This document shows positions 16,402-24,540 of a stretch of DNA of 57,462 bases, piece by piece. Every line of letters begins with the position of its first letter. Position 1 is the stretch's first letter. Position numbers and translations under genes: made by a program. The stretch covers positions 1 through 57,462 of IMG/VR virus record IMGVR_UViG_3300017960_000003. One strand, written 5' to 3'. The DNA is from a virus. The notes beneath the pieces are model-generated. The model did no database searches. It saw only the letters and a list, made by a program, of their open reading frames with translations, and was not told where the DNA came from.

Positions 16402-16946
16402 TCACGCTCATCATCGAAGGCGCAGACAACCTCGGCAAGACCACGGCCGCGAAGAGGCTCGCGGCGCTGCACCTCGATCGGACCGGGGAGGCTATCCCCG
16501 TCATCCATCACGGCCCGCCAACGGACCCCGTGATGGAATACTCGACCGAGCTCCTGCGCCCTGCCATACACGACCGTGGCCATCTTGGCTGGCTTGTGTG
16601 GCAAGGCATGCTGGCGCAAAGCGGGACGGAGTTCGACCGCCTCGCGATGGAGCAGCTGGTCCGGGTGCTGCGCGTCGTCCATCGTGTGATCGTCGTGTGC
16701 CTGTACGCCGATGACGACTGGTACTGCGAGCGCATCGCAGAGTACGACGATCGCGATGAGCTCATGCCGCCCAACATTCGACGGGTCGCGAACCGCGCGT
16801 TCGCGCAGCTCTGCTGGTCGCGCGACGGTAACTGTGAGAAGTACGTCGACATCCCTTACAACGTCAGCGTCAGCGGGTTCCCCAGCGATGCGACCTTGAA
16901 CCGCTGGCTGGACCGCTGCTCCCTGCGCCAGAGTGAGGCGCTCTGA
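16398..16946 (+). CDS. Deoxynucleoside monophosphate kinase (thymidylate-kinase-like)
   Basis: 182 residues; ATG 16398 overlaps the hydroxymethylase stop and follows GGAGGAAGTC. The P-loop is IIEGADNLGKTTAAKRL (residues ~5-21), typical of the thymidylate kinase branch. VVCLYADDDWYCERI is consistent with the strand before the lid region. In this cassette it would phosphorylate the unusual nucleotide made by the upstream enzyme, as T4 gp1 does for hydroxymethyl-dCMP. Substrate choice is inferred from position. Confidence 0.75.
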   Translation: MITLIIEGADNLGKTTAAKRLAALHLDRTGEAIPVIHHGPPTDPVMEYSTELLRPAIHDRGHLGWLVWQGMLAQSGTEFDRLAMEQLVRVLRVVHRVIVVCLYADDDWYCERIAEYDDRDELMPPNIRRVANRAFAQLCWSRDGNCEKYVDIPYNVSVSGFPSDATLNRWLDRCSLRQSEAL

Positions 16947-16953
16947 GGTCACA

Positions 16954-18975
16954 GTGATAGAGCTTGAGACCCACGACGGTCGAGTCGTCAATCTCGTTGA
17001 GCACGCCCGTGAGCTGCCAGAGTTCACGGGCGTTCAGCGGGTCTACGCCGACTGCGAGACCACGTCCGGCGACCCGAAGGTGAAAGCCTTCAAGCCGTAC
17101 GGTGGGCATCGCATCGCTGGCGTGGCCGTGCTGCGCGACGACGAGGCGACGGCGTGGTACGTCCCGGTGCGCCACAAGCATGGGCGCAACATCCCGGCGC
17201 AGGCGGTGCGTCGCTGGCTCCGAGACATGATGACCGTCCCGGAGTGGGTGAACCACAACGTCAAGTTCGACGCGCACTTTGTCGCGTGCGCCGGCCGTGG
17301 CGACGAGCTCGTCTTCCCTGGCCGCATGATCGACACCGCCACGCTCGCCAAGTGCCACGACACGGATCGCATGGGTCACGGGCTCAAGGCGGTATGCGCC
17401 GACTGGCTCGAGCAAGATCTCTCTGAGCAGGACGAGGTCGAGGCGTACCTGAAGAACGAGAAGACCAAGGACTACGGGGAGCTGCCAGCGGATCTCTGCG
17501 GGCGGTACGCCGGCCAGGACGTCTTGATGAACCGCGAGCTCATGCGGTTCCTCGAGGACCAGCGGCCGGAACAGATGCGCGACACGTGGGAGACCGAGAT
17601 CCTTCTCACGCCTGTCCTCTTCGACATCGAGCGAGCGGGCATGCGTGTGAACGATCTCGCCGTGAAGAAGCTCAAAGTCAAGACGCTGCGGTCGATACTC
17701 GGGGCGCAGCAGGAGATCGTGGACCTCACTGACGGCCGCGAGTTCGTCGACTCTAGCAAGAACCTGTACGACCTCATCGTGAACGTGCTCGGTCTTCCGG
17801 TCCTCAAGTGGAACACGGACCCCGAGTCGAAGGAGCGTGGCTCGCCGTCCTTCGACAAGGAAGCGCTTGAGCTGTACGGTATGCACCCCGAGGTGCTTCA
17901 CCAGCCGAGGAACGCGCGCGTGATCGAGCTCATCAAGTCGGCGCGCGCTGAGTCGCACTTCCTCAGCAACTACTTGGAGGTCTTCGGTCAGGCGGTTGAG
18001 ACCGGTGGCTTCGTTCATCCGAGCTTCAACCAGCTCATTCGGACGGGGCGCATGAGCGCCTCGGACCCGAACGTGATGGGGATGAGCAAGGCCGCCAAGG
18101 ATCTCATCATCCCCGACGACGACGAGTACGGCATCCTCACTGCGGACGCAGAGCAGATTGAGTTCCGTCTCATCGTCCACTACATCCGTGATGCCGATGC
18201 GATCGCAGCGTACGCGCGTGACCCGGACACGGACTTCCACATGTGGGCGGCGCGGCTGTGCGAGGTCGAGCGCACGCCCGCGAAGACTCTCAACTTTGCG
18301 ATGGGCTACGGCGCAGGGAAGAAGCGCGTCGTGTCGCTGCTGCTCACGGACCCCACGATCATGCACGACGTCGGCGAGATCATCGCCCAGCAGATCGAGG
18401 AGGGTCGCGTACCCGAACGCCTACGCGCACAGGCGTACCACCGGCTGTGCGAGCGTCGCGCGCAGGGCGTGTACACGCGGTACCACGAACGCCTGCCCGG
18501 GATCAAGAGGACCTCGCGAGCTGCGGCGCAGAAGTGCATCATGCGTGGGTACGTCTTCAACCCGTTCGGCCGTCGCCGTCACTTGCCGCCTCGCGCTGCG
18601 CACAAGGCCTTCAACACCATCGTCCAGGGCGGTGCGATGGACATCATCAAGCGGCGGATGATTCGGTTGGCTCCGCGTTACAACTCGTGGGTGCGGAACA
18701 GCGACATCCGTCTCTTCGGAAACGTCCACGATGAGCTGCCGCTTCACGGGCCACGCGAGGCGCTGGAGGACCCGAAGATCCAGGCGCGCATCCACGCGGT
18801 GCTCGAGACCACAGACATCGACTTCCGGGTTCCGTTCACCTGGGAGGCCGGCTACTCACCGCTGTCGTGGAAGGCGGCGGGAGCGAAAGAGAACGTCATC
18901 GACAAGATCCGGCTGCGGAAGATCGCCCTCGAGGAGGGCTTCCTCGGCCCGCAAATGCGGAGGTACTACGAGTGA
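16954..18975 (+). CDS. Family A DNA polymerase with 3'-5' exonuclease
   Basis: About 673 residues. The exonuclease domain shows YADCETT (Exo I, D and E), NHNVKFDAHF (Exo II) and YAGQDVLMNREL (Exo III). The polymerase domain shows motif A TADAEQIEFRL (~395), motif B RTPAKTLNFAMGYGAGKK (~440) and motif C VHDELP (~590). It copies the phage genome and would have to accept modified dNTPs if the neighbouring pathway works as inferred. GTG 16954, after TGAGGTCACA, is preferred; an in-frame GTG at 16933 overlaps the kinase gene but lacks a ribosome-binding site. Confidence 0.92.
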   Translation: MIELETHDGRVVNLVEHARELPEFTGVQRVYADCETTSGDPKVKAFKPYGGHRIAGVAVLRDDEATAWYVPVRHKHGRNIPAQAVRRWLRDMMTVPEWVNHNVKFDAHFVACAGRGDELVFPGRMIDTATLAKCHDTDRMGHGLKAVCADWLEQDLSEQDEVEAYLKNEKTKDYGELPADLCGRYAGQDVLMNRELMRFLEDQRPEQMRDTWETEILLTPVLFDIERAGMRVNDLAVKKLKVKTLRSILGAQQEIVDLTDGREFVDSSKNLYDLIVNVLGLPVLKWNTDPESKERGSPSFDKEALELYGMHPEVLHQPRNARVIELIKSARAESHFLSNYLEVFGQAVETGGFVHPSFNQLIRTGRMSASDPNVMGMSKAAKDLIIPDDDEYGILTADAEQIEFRLIVHYIRDADAIAAYARDPDTDFHMWAARLCEVERTPAKTLNFAMGYGAGKKRVVSLLLTDPTIMHDVGEIIAQQIEEGRVPERLRAQAYHRLCERRAQGVYTRYHERLPGIKRTSRAAAQKCIMRGYVFNPFGRRRHLPPRAAHKAFNTIVQGGAMDIIKRRMIRLAPRYNSWVRNSDIRLFGNVHDELPLHGPREALEDPKIQARIHAVLETTDIDFRVPFTWEAGYSPLSWKAAGAKENVIDKIRLRKIALEEGFLGPQMRRYYE

Positions 18976-20222
18976 AGAAGGAAGACGGGACCGCAATCGG
19001 AGTCCACGCGTTCGCGGGTGGCCTCACACTGGGCATGGACCGCGTGTTCAACGTCAAGGGTCAACTCGAAGTCTTCGACCTCGGCTGCGACAGCGTGCGT
19101 CACAATCTCGGGATCCCCGTCGTCCGTTGCGACGACGCGTCGTGGATGGACTCGCCGCCCGAGTGGGCCGAGAAGGCGCAGATCGTCTTCGGCAACCCGC
19201 GGTGCACGGCGTTCAGCTGTCTCAACCGCGGGTGCGGGAAAGACGGGTACGGGCCCGAGGGCCGCGCGACCAAGGACGTTCGGCAGGCCGTCGACTTCGT
19301 GGAGCGCGTGCGTCCGCACGTGTTCGTGTGGGAGTCCGTTCAGCCAGCGATCACCGCGGGCCTTCCGCTCGTCCTCGACATCGAGGAGCGCCTCGCCAAG
19401 CTGCGGTACTCGCCGACGCGGCTGCTGCTCAACGCAGCGACGTGGCACAACTCGCAGAACAGGCGTCGCTTCTTCCACGTGTTCACGAAGCCTGGCATCC
19501 ACTTCTGGCCCGACGTCCCGGAGGTCCCGAAGAAGTGGCTCACCGTCCGCGAGGTGATCGAGGACCTCGCTGAGCACGAGGTGACCAGCGACCATCAGTG
19601 GAACTACGAGACACCGGAGGACGCGGCGCAGGACGAGGTGCTCAACCACCACTGGTGGGACGACCCGTGCTTCACGCGTCTCGTCTGCTCGCTCGTCCCG
19701 CCAGGGCGCTCGATGAATGACGTGCCGTGGGACGACCTGCTCAAGATCCAGGCGGAGGGATTCAGCGGTTACGTCGACGGCTACCTCAGAGGCGCAGGCT
19801 CGTTCTCGCGTCACGCCGCGCGACGTCTCCATCCCGACGGCGCGAGCCGCGTCGTGTACGGTGGCTGGCACATGACGATCCACCCGTGGCTCGACCGCGG
19901 CGTCACCGTGCGTGAGACCGCGAGGCTCATGGGGTTCCCCGACGACTGGGTCTTCCTTGGTCCGGCCGGTGGCTACGCGCAGATCGGGAAGGGCGTCGTG
20001 CCGGCCGTCGCGGAGTGGCTCGCGTGGCAGATCCTTCGAGCCATCGACTCGCCGAACCCGACCAAGCGCAAGAAGGAGTGGCGGTTCAACACGCGGACGC
20101 GGATGGTCGAGGAGCGCCGCGTGCCGGATGGCGAGGTGCGCACGTTCGATCTCACGCGCATGACTGCGAAGGTGCCGCGCCCGAAGCTCGCGCCTCGACG
20201 GAGCGTGTTCGAAGGCTACTGA
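18972..20222 (+). CDS. C5-cytosine DNA methyltransferase-like protein with altered motifs
   Basis: 416 residues, GTG start overlapping the polymerase stop, with GGAGG ten bases upstream. Motif I is HAFAGGLTLGM; motif IV is GNPRCTAFS (Cys78), where standard enzymes have PCQ; motif VI is WESV instead of ENV; motif VIII is SQNRRRFF; and the C-terminal RETARLMGFPDDW with IGKGVVPAVAEWLA matches motifs IX-X. The catalytic Cys and the motif VI Glu are kept. It may methylate cytosine or act on an already modified base. Its place after the hydroxymethylase, kinase and polymerase genes ties it to base modification. Confidence 0.75.
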   Translation: MKKEDGTAIGVHAFAGGLTLGMDRVFNVKGQLEVFDLGCDSVRHNLGIPVVRCDDASWMDSPPEWAEKAQIVFGNPRCTAFSCLNRGCGKDGYGPEGRATKDVRQAVDFVERVRPHVFVWESVQPAITAGLPLVLDIEERLAKLRYSPTRLLLNAATWHNSQNRRRFFHVFTKPGIHFWPDVPEVPKKWLTVREVIEDLAEHEVTSDHQWNYETPEDAAQDEVLNHHWWDDPCFTRLVCSLVPPGRSMNDVPWDDLLKIQAEGFSGYVDGYLRGAGSFSRHAARRLHPDGASRVVYGGWHMTIHPWLDRGVTVRETARLMGFPDDWVFLGPAGGYAQIGKGVVPAVAEWLAWQILRAIDSPNPTKRKKEWRFNTRTRMVEERRVPDGEVRTFDLTRMTAKVPRPKLAPRRSVFEGY

Positions 20223-20235
20223 GAAAAACTCTGAG
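20219..20235. promoter_or_regulatory. CTGAGAAA-type element upstream of P2
   Basis: CTGAGAAAAACTCTGAG starts at the stop codon of the methyltransferase-like gene and lies 16 bases before the -35 box of P2. Related sequences lie in the same place before P1, P3, P4 and P5. Confidence 0.5.
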
Positions 20236-20251
20236 TTAGCGGAGATTGCTG

Positions 20252-20280
20252 TTGACGGCCCATGGCCCGTGGTGTAGAAT
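20252..20280 (+). promoter_or_regulatory. Sigma70-type promoter P2
   Basis: -35 TTGACG (20252-20257), 17-base spacer, -10 TAGAAT (20275-20280), then TTTCAACAGTCGATTGAAA, an inverted repeat at the start of a leader that recurs after P3 and P5. Drives the gene at 20329. Confidence 0.8.
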
Positions 20281-20282
20281 TT

Positions 20283-20304
20283 CAACAGTCGATTGAAACC
20301 ACGG
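20283..20304 (+). repeat. Shared 22-base leader, copy 1
   Basis: Starts CAACAGTCGATTG and ends ACCACGG. It is exact at 20888-20909 and differs at one base at 24984-25005; a diverged form is at 24586-24603. It occupies the 5' untranslated leader just after each promoter. Confidence 0.8.
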
Positions 20305-20328
20305 GCCGCACAGAACAGGAGACGAACA

Positions 20329-20793
20329 ATGGCTAACACCGACAAGCAGCTTCAGGAACTCTTCGACAACGCCGATCGCTTCGGCCGCCACAGCGCGACC
20401 ATCGGCGGCATCGAGTTCATCGTCCGCGTTCGGACCGACGGGATCGTCGTCGTGGTCGATGGCGACGAGGACAGCCGCGAGGGGTTCGACACGATGGACG
20501 ACGCGCTGCACGCCGCTGCGGACCACATCGCGATGGTCGAGGACGCGACGCTCGCCGAGATGGCGCATGACGAGCCGTCCGACAAGTTCGAGTTCGAGGC
20601 GCTCGTCGGCGAGACGGACGTCACCTTCAAGGCGCCGAAGACCTTGGCCATCAACGAGTGGATGCGACGCGCCCTCGTCCACGCGATCATCGAAGGCGAG
20701 GAGCCGACGGCCGACACGCTCATCTGCCTCAAGCGGGCGGGCACCTCCGAGGACGACGCCTTCTTCGCCAACGTTTCCGACCTCACCTGCTAG
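20329..20793 (+). CDS. Early protein of unknown function
   Basis: 154 residues from ATG 20329 after GAACAGGAGACGAACA. The protein is acidic. The first ~75 residues have a beta-rich segment (IGGIEFIVRVRTDGIVVVV) followed by a helix (DALHAAADHIAMVED); the second half has another strand-helix pattern. It has its own promoter (P2) and is followed by a GC hairpin, so it is a single-gene unit. No family recognised. Confidence 0.65.
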   Translation: MANTDKQLQELFDNADRFGRHSATIGGIEFIVRVRTDGIVVVVDGDEDSREGFDTMDDALHAAADHIAMVEDATLAEMAHDEPSDKFEFEALVGETDVTFKAPKTLAINEWMRRALVHAIIEGEEPTADTLICLKRAGTSEDDAFFANVSDLTC

Positions 20794-20801
20794 AGCTGCG
20801 C

Positions 20802-20830
20802 GCCGGGCGCCTCCACGAGGGGCGCCCGGC
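20802..20830 (+). terminator. GC hairpin, copy 1
   Basis: Arms GCCGGGCGCC and GGCGCCCGGC are perfect inverted repeats around a nine-base loop. The whole hairpin is repeated at 24898-24926, again between a small early gene and a CTGAGAAA element with promoter. No T-run follows directly, so efficiency as an intrinsic terminator is uncertain. Confidence 0.6.
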
Positions 20831-20833
20831 TGA

Positions 20834-20849
20834 CTGAGAAATTTCTCAG
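20834..20849. promoter_or_regulatory. Perfect 16-bp palindrome upstream of P3
   Basis: CTGAGAAATTTCTCAG ends seven bases before the P3 -35 box. It is the most symmetric member of the element family found upstream of P1-P5 and is a candidate operator or activator site. Confidence 0.65.
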
Positions 20850-20856
20850 AAGGTTG

Positions 20857-20885
20857 TGGACGGGTCGTGGCCGCAAGCGTACACT
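20857..20885 (+). promoter_or_regulatory. Sigma70-type promoter P3
   Basis: -35 TGGACG (20857-20862), 17-base spacer, -10 TACACT (20880-20885). The promoter and following bases are almost identical to P4 (24555-24583), indicating duplication. Confidence 0.75.
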
Positions 20886-20887
20886 AG

Positions 20888-20909
20888 CAACAGTCGATTG
20901 AAACCACGG
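20888..20909 (+). repeat. Shared 22-base leader, copy 2
   Basis: Identical to 20283-20304; located directly after P3. Confidence 0.8.
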
Positions 20910-20938
20910 CCGCACGGAACCACGAACAGGAGCCAGCC

Positions 20939-21157
20939 ATGAAGTTCGGAATCACGATTCGCGAGGCGTACGCCGCGCTGAAGAAGCCGGGCATCTTCAT
21001 CGACGCCGCTGTCCGCCTCTTCGAGGAGGACTCGGTACACGTGTCGCTCACGAAGGCCGCGCTGCGCGAGCGACTGGACTCGGCTGCGGCCGAGCTGGGG
21101 ATGAACCATCGCACCAACATCGACGTCGACGCTGACGGCAACCTTTGGGTCGAGTAG
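20939..21157 (+). CDS. Small early protein of unknown function
   Basis: 72 residues from ATG 20939 after GAACAGGAGCCAGCC, behind promoter P3. It contains one helix-rich segment (TKAALRERLDSAAAELG) and a short C-terminal DADGNLWVE strand. It is the first of three genes in a unit that ends at the hairpin 22179-22200. No domain recognised. Confidence 0.65.
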   Translation: MKFGITIREAYAALKKPGIFIDAAVRLFEEDSVHVSLTKAALRERLDSAAAELGMNHRTNIDVDADGNLWVE

Positions 21158-21180
21158 TGAACCAGGAACAGGAGACTACG

Positions 21181-21693
21181 ATGAACGCTTCGCAGACGAG
21201 AGCCGTGACGCTGGTCGAGAACTTCAACCGTCACACGGACACGGGCGACATCGTCGAGTTCGCCGTCGATGACCTCACCGTCAAGGTGTGGCGCGACGAG
21301 CTCGGCCGGACCCGCGTCGACGCCGGCGGCCGCAGCGCCGCCTTCGACTCGGCGCTCGCCGCCGAGAACGCCCTCCGCTTCAAGCTCGGCCTGCCCGAGC
21401 GTACGACGCGGCGCACGGGCGCCGCGGCCGAGTACTACGCCCAGGCCGTCGAGCAGACCGTTCAGCGCACGGGCGCCGAGCTGCTGCGCAACATGCGCGA
21501 CCTGGCCGAGCACCTTCAGCGCGAGGCGCAGCGTCTCGAGGACGCGCTCAACGCCGAGCAGGTGGTTCGCGGGACCGTCAACAGCCTGGGCGTCTGCCAG
21601 ACCCGCGCCACGGAGGTCGACCGCCTGTGCGCCGTCCTCACCGAGCAGGTCGAGGCGCGTACCATGGTCCGCACGATGGTGAAGGGAAAGTAG
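21181..21693 (+). CDS. Early helical protein of unknown function
   Basis: 170 residues from ATG 21181, which follows GGAACAGGAGACTACG; an upstream in-frame GTG at 21145 overlaps the preceding gene and lacks that site. The N-terminal ~60 residues are mixed strand/helix (VEFAVDDLTVKVWRDELG). From ~75 to ~165 the protein is a long coiled-coil-like helix with many Glu, Arg and Ala. Function unknown. Confidence 0.65.
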   Translation: MNASQTRAVTLVENFNRHTDTGDIVEFAVDDLTVKVWRDELGRTRVDAGGRSAAFDSALAAENALRFKLGLPERTTRRTGAAAEYYAQAVEQTVQRTGAELLRNMRDLAEHLQREAQRLEDALNAEQVVRGTVNSLGVCQTRATEVDRLCAVLTEQVEARTMVRTMVKGK

Positions 21694-21695
21694 AG

Positions 21696-22169
21696 ATGAG
21701 CGGCAGGATCTACATCCGCGACGCGCGGACCGGCGAGGAGCTCAAGAGCCATTCGATGCACGGGCGACGTCTCGAGGGTTGCTCGTCCGCGCCCATCATC
21801 GAAGGGCGCCGCGTGATGAACGCGCGGACCGCCGTGCACACCTTCCGCACCTCGCGCCAGCGGGCCGAGAACTGGATCGTCGGTCTCAAGGCTCTGCCCG
21901 ACCCGCGCCAGCCGCTCCAGGTCAAGATGTGGTGGGGCCCGGAGCACGCTGAGACCGTGTGGCTGCTCGACCACGATGGGAGCGAGCTCGTCGATGAGCA
22001 CCCGCGCTACATCACCCGCGAGGAGTTCCTCGCGCTCAGCGCGGCGCAGGCGGCGGGCACGCACCCGCGCGACCCGGAGCCGCAGAGCGCCGCGCGGACC
22101 GAGGAGCAGGTCCAGGCGGACATCGACCGGTGGGAGCAGTGGGAGAAGGAGAACGGGTACTACGACTGA
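21696..22169 (+). CDS. Early protein of unknown function
   Basis: 157 residues from ATG 21696, just after the previous stop. It starts MSGRIYIRDARTGEEL, a strand-turn pattern. A Trp-rich middle (VKMWWGPEHAETVWLLDHDG) is followed by a helical, acidic C-terminus (EEQVQADIDRWEQWEKENG). It is the last gene before a strong hairpin terminator. No family recognised. Confidence 0.65.
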   Translation: MSGRIYIRDARTGEELKSHSMHGRRLEGCSSAPIIEGRRVMNARTAVHTFRTSRQRAENWIVGLKALPDPRQPLQVKMWWGPEHAETVWLLDHDGSELVDEHPRYITREEFLALSAAQAAGTHPRDPEPQSAARTEEQVQADIDRWEQWEKENGYYD

Positions 22170-22178
22170 GTCGATCAC

Positions 22179-22205
22179 GCGGGGACCTTCGGGTCCCCGC
22201 TCTTT
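22179..22205 (+). terminator. Intrinsic terminator with TTCG loop
   Basis: Stem GCGGGGACC (22179-22187) and GGTCCCCGC (22192-22200) around a TTCG tetraloop, followed by TCTTT. This is the clearest intrinsic terminator in the window and insulates the nucleotide-sugar operon from the upstream genes. Confidence 0.8.
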
Positions 22206-22220
22206 CGCAGGTAAAGTACA

Positions 22221-22238
22221 CATTGCGTATCCGCAATG
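22221..22238. promoter_or_regulatory. 18-bp inverted repeat upstream of nucleotide-sugar operon
   Basis: CATTGCG-TATC-CGCAATG, a perfect inverted repeat with 7-base arms, lies between the terminator and the GAGAGGAGGAAGC ribosome-binding site of the first sugar gene. I see no clear sigma70 promoter beside it, so it may be an operator, a site for another factor, or a leader hairpin. Confidence 0.6.
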
Positions 22239-22253
22239 TCGAGAGGAGGAAGC

Positions 22254-22853
22254 ATGCATCAACTCAGAGTTGCGAGCGTCGCCCCCTTCGAGGGAGTGAA
22301 GCTCGTCAAGTACGGTCGCTTCGACGACGAGCGCGGGTACTTCGCCGAGCCGTTCCGCGCCAGCCAGATGGCCGACGTCGTCGGCGCGCCCATCGTCCAG
22401 ATGAACGAGTCGCTGTCGCACGCGGGCGTACTCCGAGGTCTCCACTTTCAGTGGGCGCCCTTCATGGGCAAGCTCGTTCGCGTGATCGACGGGTACATGG
22501 TCGACATCGTGTGCGACATCCGCGTCAACTCGCCGACGTACGGCGTGGTCCAGATGGTCCGCATGCTCCCTGGCAGCGGATGGATCTGGGTCCCGCCGGG
22601 TTTCGCACACGGGAACGCGTTCCCGGTCCGCACGCGCATTCAGTACCTGTGCACGGGCGAGTACTCGCAAGAGACGGAGGCCTGCCTGTCGCCACTCGGG
22701 ACGGACCTCGACTGGTCCCTCTGCGACCCCGCCGTGCTCGAGGTCGTGCGCGCGTGCCCGACCATCTCGATGAAGGACCGCGACGGCTACTCGGCGCAAG
22801 AGTGGCTGGCCGACGAGCGGTCGATGAACTTCCTGTATGAGGACCTCCGATGA
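22254..22853 (+). CDS. RmlC-like dTDP-4-dehydrorhamnose 3,5-epimerase
   Basis: 199 residues from ATG 22254 after GAGAGGAGGAAGC. RmlC cupin hallmarks are in order: FDDERGYFAEPFR (~23-35), the NESLSHAGVLRGLHFQ block (51-66, with the His64 expected in catalysis), KLVRVIDGYMVDIVCDIR, SPTYG, and IWVPPGFAHG. The known reaction is double epimerisation of a dTDP-4-keto sugar at C3 and C5. It is translationally coupled to an RmlD-like gene. RmlA and RmlB are not in the window, so the host must supply the starting nucleotide sugar. Confidence 0.85.
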   Translation: MHQLRVASVAPFEGVKLVKYGRFDDERGYFAEPFRASQMADVVGAPIVQMNESLSHAGVLRGLHFQWAPFMGKLVRVIDGYMVDIVCDIRVNSPTYGVVQMVRMLPGSGWIWVPPGFAHGNAFPVRTRIQYLCTGEYSQETEACLSPLGTDLDWSLCDPAVLEVVRACPTISMKDRDGYSAQEWLADERSMNFLYEDLR

Positions 22854-23575
22854 CCCGCGACGCCAGCGTCCTCTTCACCGGCGGCTCGGGCCTCTTGGGC
22901 GCCGCCATGCGAGCCAGGCGCCCCGGCCTCAGGTACCCGCCTAGGGGCGCGTTCGATGTAACCCGCCCGTCGGCAATGCGAAACTACGTGGAGGCCCTTA
23001 GCCTGTCCTGTATCGTCCACGCAGGGGCCTTTACGTCCCCACCACGGGTAGACGCTGACCCTGCCCGGGCGATCGAGGTCAACGTGGCGGGCACCGCGCA
23101 CGTGGCCGCGCTGTGCGCGGCGCGGAAGCTGCGCCTCATCTACATCTCGACGGACTACGTCTTCCGTGGCACGCGAGGACCGTACGCCGAGGACGATCCC
23201 GTGTACCCCGTCAACTGGTACGCGTGGTCGAAACTCGGAGGTGAGTGCGCCGCTCGTCTCTGTCCGGGCAGCCTCATCATCCGCACCTCGTTCGGACCGG
23301 ACGAGTTCCCGTACGAGAAGGCGTTCTACGATCAGCTCACGTCGCGGGTCGCGGTGAGCGTGTTCGCAGACGCGCTGTCGCGACTCATCGACTCGGACGT
23401 GTCCGGAGTCCTGCACGTGGGCCACTACGAGGGCCGCTCCGTCCTGGCGTTCGCGCGGGAGCAAGGCGCGGCGCCGGAGCAAGTCACTCGCTTCGACATG
23501 CCGTTCGCTGTTCCGTATGACACCACGCTCGACGTCGACCGATGGCTCGAGCTCAACGAGGAAGGACGTGTGTGA
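22850..23575 (+). CDS. RmlD-like NAD(P)-dependent sugar reductase
   Basis: 241 residues, shorter than the usual ~290-300 of RmlD. The nucleotide-binding motif is LFTGGSGLLG (~9-18); then HAGAFT, IYISTDYVFRG, and the catalytic YAWSK (Y-x3-K). It is an extended short-chain dehydrogenase that would reduce a dTDP-4-keto sugar made by the neighbouring epimerase. Start ATG 22850 overlaps the RmlC-like stop by four bases. The N-terminal DNA at 22915-23050 has runs of GGGGCC and CCCTAG types unlike its flanks. Confidence 0.8.
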   Translation: MTRDASVLFTGGSGLLGAAMRARRPGLRYPPRGAFDVTRPSAMRNYVEALSLSCIVHAGAFTSPPRVDADPARAIEVNVAGTAHVAALCAARKLRLIYISTDYVFRGTRGPYAEDDPVYPVNWYAWSKLGGECAARLCPGSLIIRTSFGPDEFPYEKAFYDQLTSRVAVSVFADALSRLIDSDVSGVLHVGHYEGRSVLAFAREQGAAPEQVTRFDMPFAVPYDTTLDVDRWLELNEEGRV

Positions 23576-24540
23576 TGCGCATCGTACTCTGCGGAGGTGG
23601 GGGCTTCATCGGCTCGGCGCTGGCGCCCGAGCTCGTCCAACGCGGCCACGACGTCACGGTGCTCGACCTCTTCTGGTTCGGGCGCGCGATGCCGAGCGAC
23701 GTCACGGACGTGAAGCAAGAGCTCTTCGACTGCTGCGGCGACGACTTCGAGAATGCGGACGTCGTCGTGTTCCTGGCCGGCCTGTCGAACGACCCGATGG
23801 CCGAGTTCAGCCCGGCTCTGAACTTCAAGTACAACGCCGCGCTCCCTGCGCTGCTCGCGTTTCTCGCGCGTGGCATCGGCGTGCGTCGCTTCGTCTACGC
23901 CTCGAGCTGCTCCGTGTACGGGTGGGCGCCCGACGAGGAGCAGACCGAGAGCGGCACCATCGACTGCGACTACCCGTACGGCATCGCGAAGCTTCAGGGC
24001 GAGGCCGGCGTTTCTCGGATGCTGTGCGACGGAGAGTTCGAAGTCGTCGCGCTGCGGAAGGGAACCGTCTGTGGTCACAGCCCGCGCCCGCGTGCGGACC
24101 TCATCGTGAACGCGATGATCAAGTCCGCGCTCACCGAGGGCGTCATCTACATCAACGACGCCACGACGTGGCGTCCGCTACTCAGCGTCCGCGACGCCGT
24201 GCGTGCGTACGTGCGTGCGATCGAGGGACGCGCCAGCGGCGTGTTCAACGTCGCGAGCGTGAACGCGACCGTGCGCGAGGTCGCGGACGACGTGCTCGCG
24301 ACGCTGTGCCTGTTCAAGTACGGCGCCGGCGTCGAGATCGTGCACCGCATGCGGAAGGACCGCCGCAGTTACCGCGTGAGCACCGCGTCGTTCCGCGCCG
24401 TGTTCGGCAACTGCTTCAGCGACGGCGTACGCGACATGGCCGCGAGCGTCCTTCAGAACCTCGAGGCGTACGGGGACTTCAGCGACCCCGCGCTGAGCAA
24501 CATCGAGACGTTCAAGGCCCTCGGAGAAAATCTCAGTTAA
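23575..24540 (+). CDS. NAD-dependent sugar epimerase/dehydratase (extended SDR)
   Basis: 321 residues from ATG 23575, which shares one base with the RmlD-like stop. Motifs: GGGGFIG (8-14), VVFLAGLSND, the SSCSVYG substrate motif, and catalytic YPYGIAK. The C-terminal region (TTWRPLLSVRDAVRAYV, GVFNVAS) is typical of nucleotide-sugar epimerases such as GalE- or RmlB-type enzymes. The exact sugar is not determinable. Together the three genes are a nucleotide-sugar operon; in this phage the sugar may be put on DNA bases or on a surface structure. Confidence 0.8.
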   Translation: MRIVLCGGGGFIGSALAPELVQRGHDVTVLDLFWFGRAMPSDVTDVKQELFDCCGDDFENADVVVFLAGLSNDPMAEFSPALNFKYNAALPALLAFLARGIGVRRFVYASSCSVYGWAPDEEQTESGTIDCDYPYGIAKLQGEAGVSRMLCDGEFEVVALRKGTVCGHSPRPRADLIVNAMIKSALTEGVIYINDATTWRPLLSVRDAVRAYVRAIEGRASGVFNVASVNATVREVADDVLATLCLFKYGAGVEIVHRMRKDRRSYRVSTASFRAVFGNCFSDGVRDMAASVLQNLEAYGDFSDPALSNIETFKALGENLS

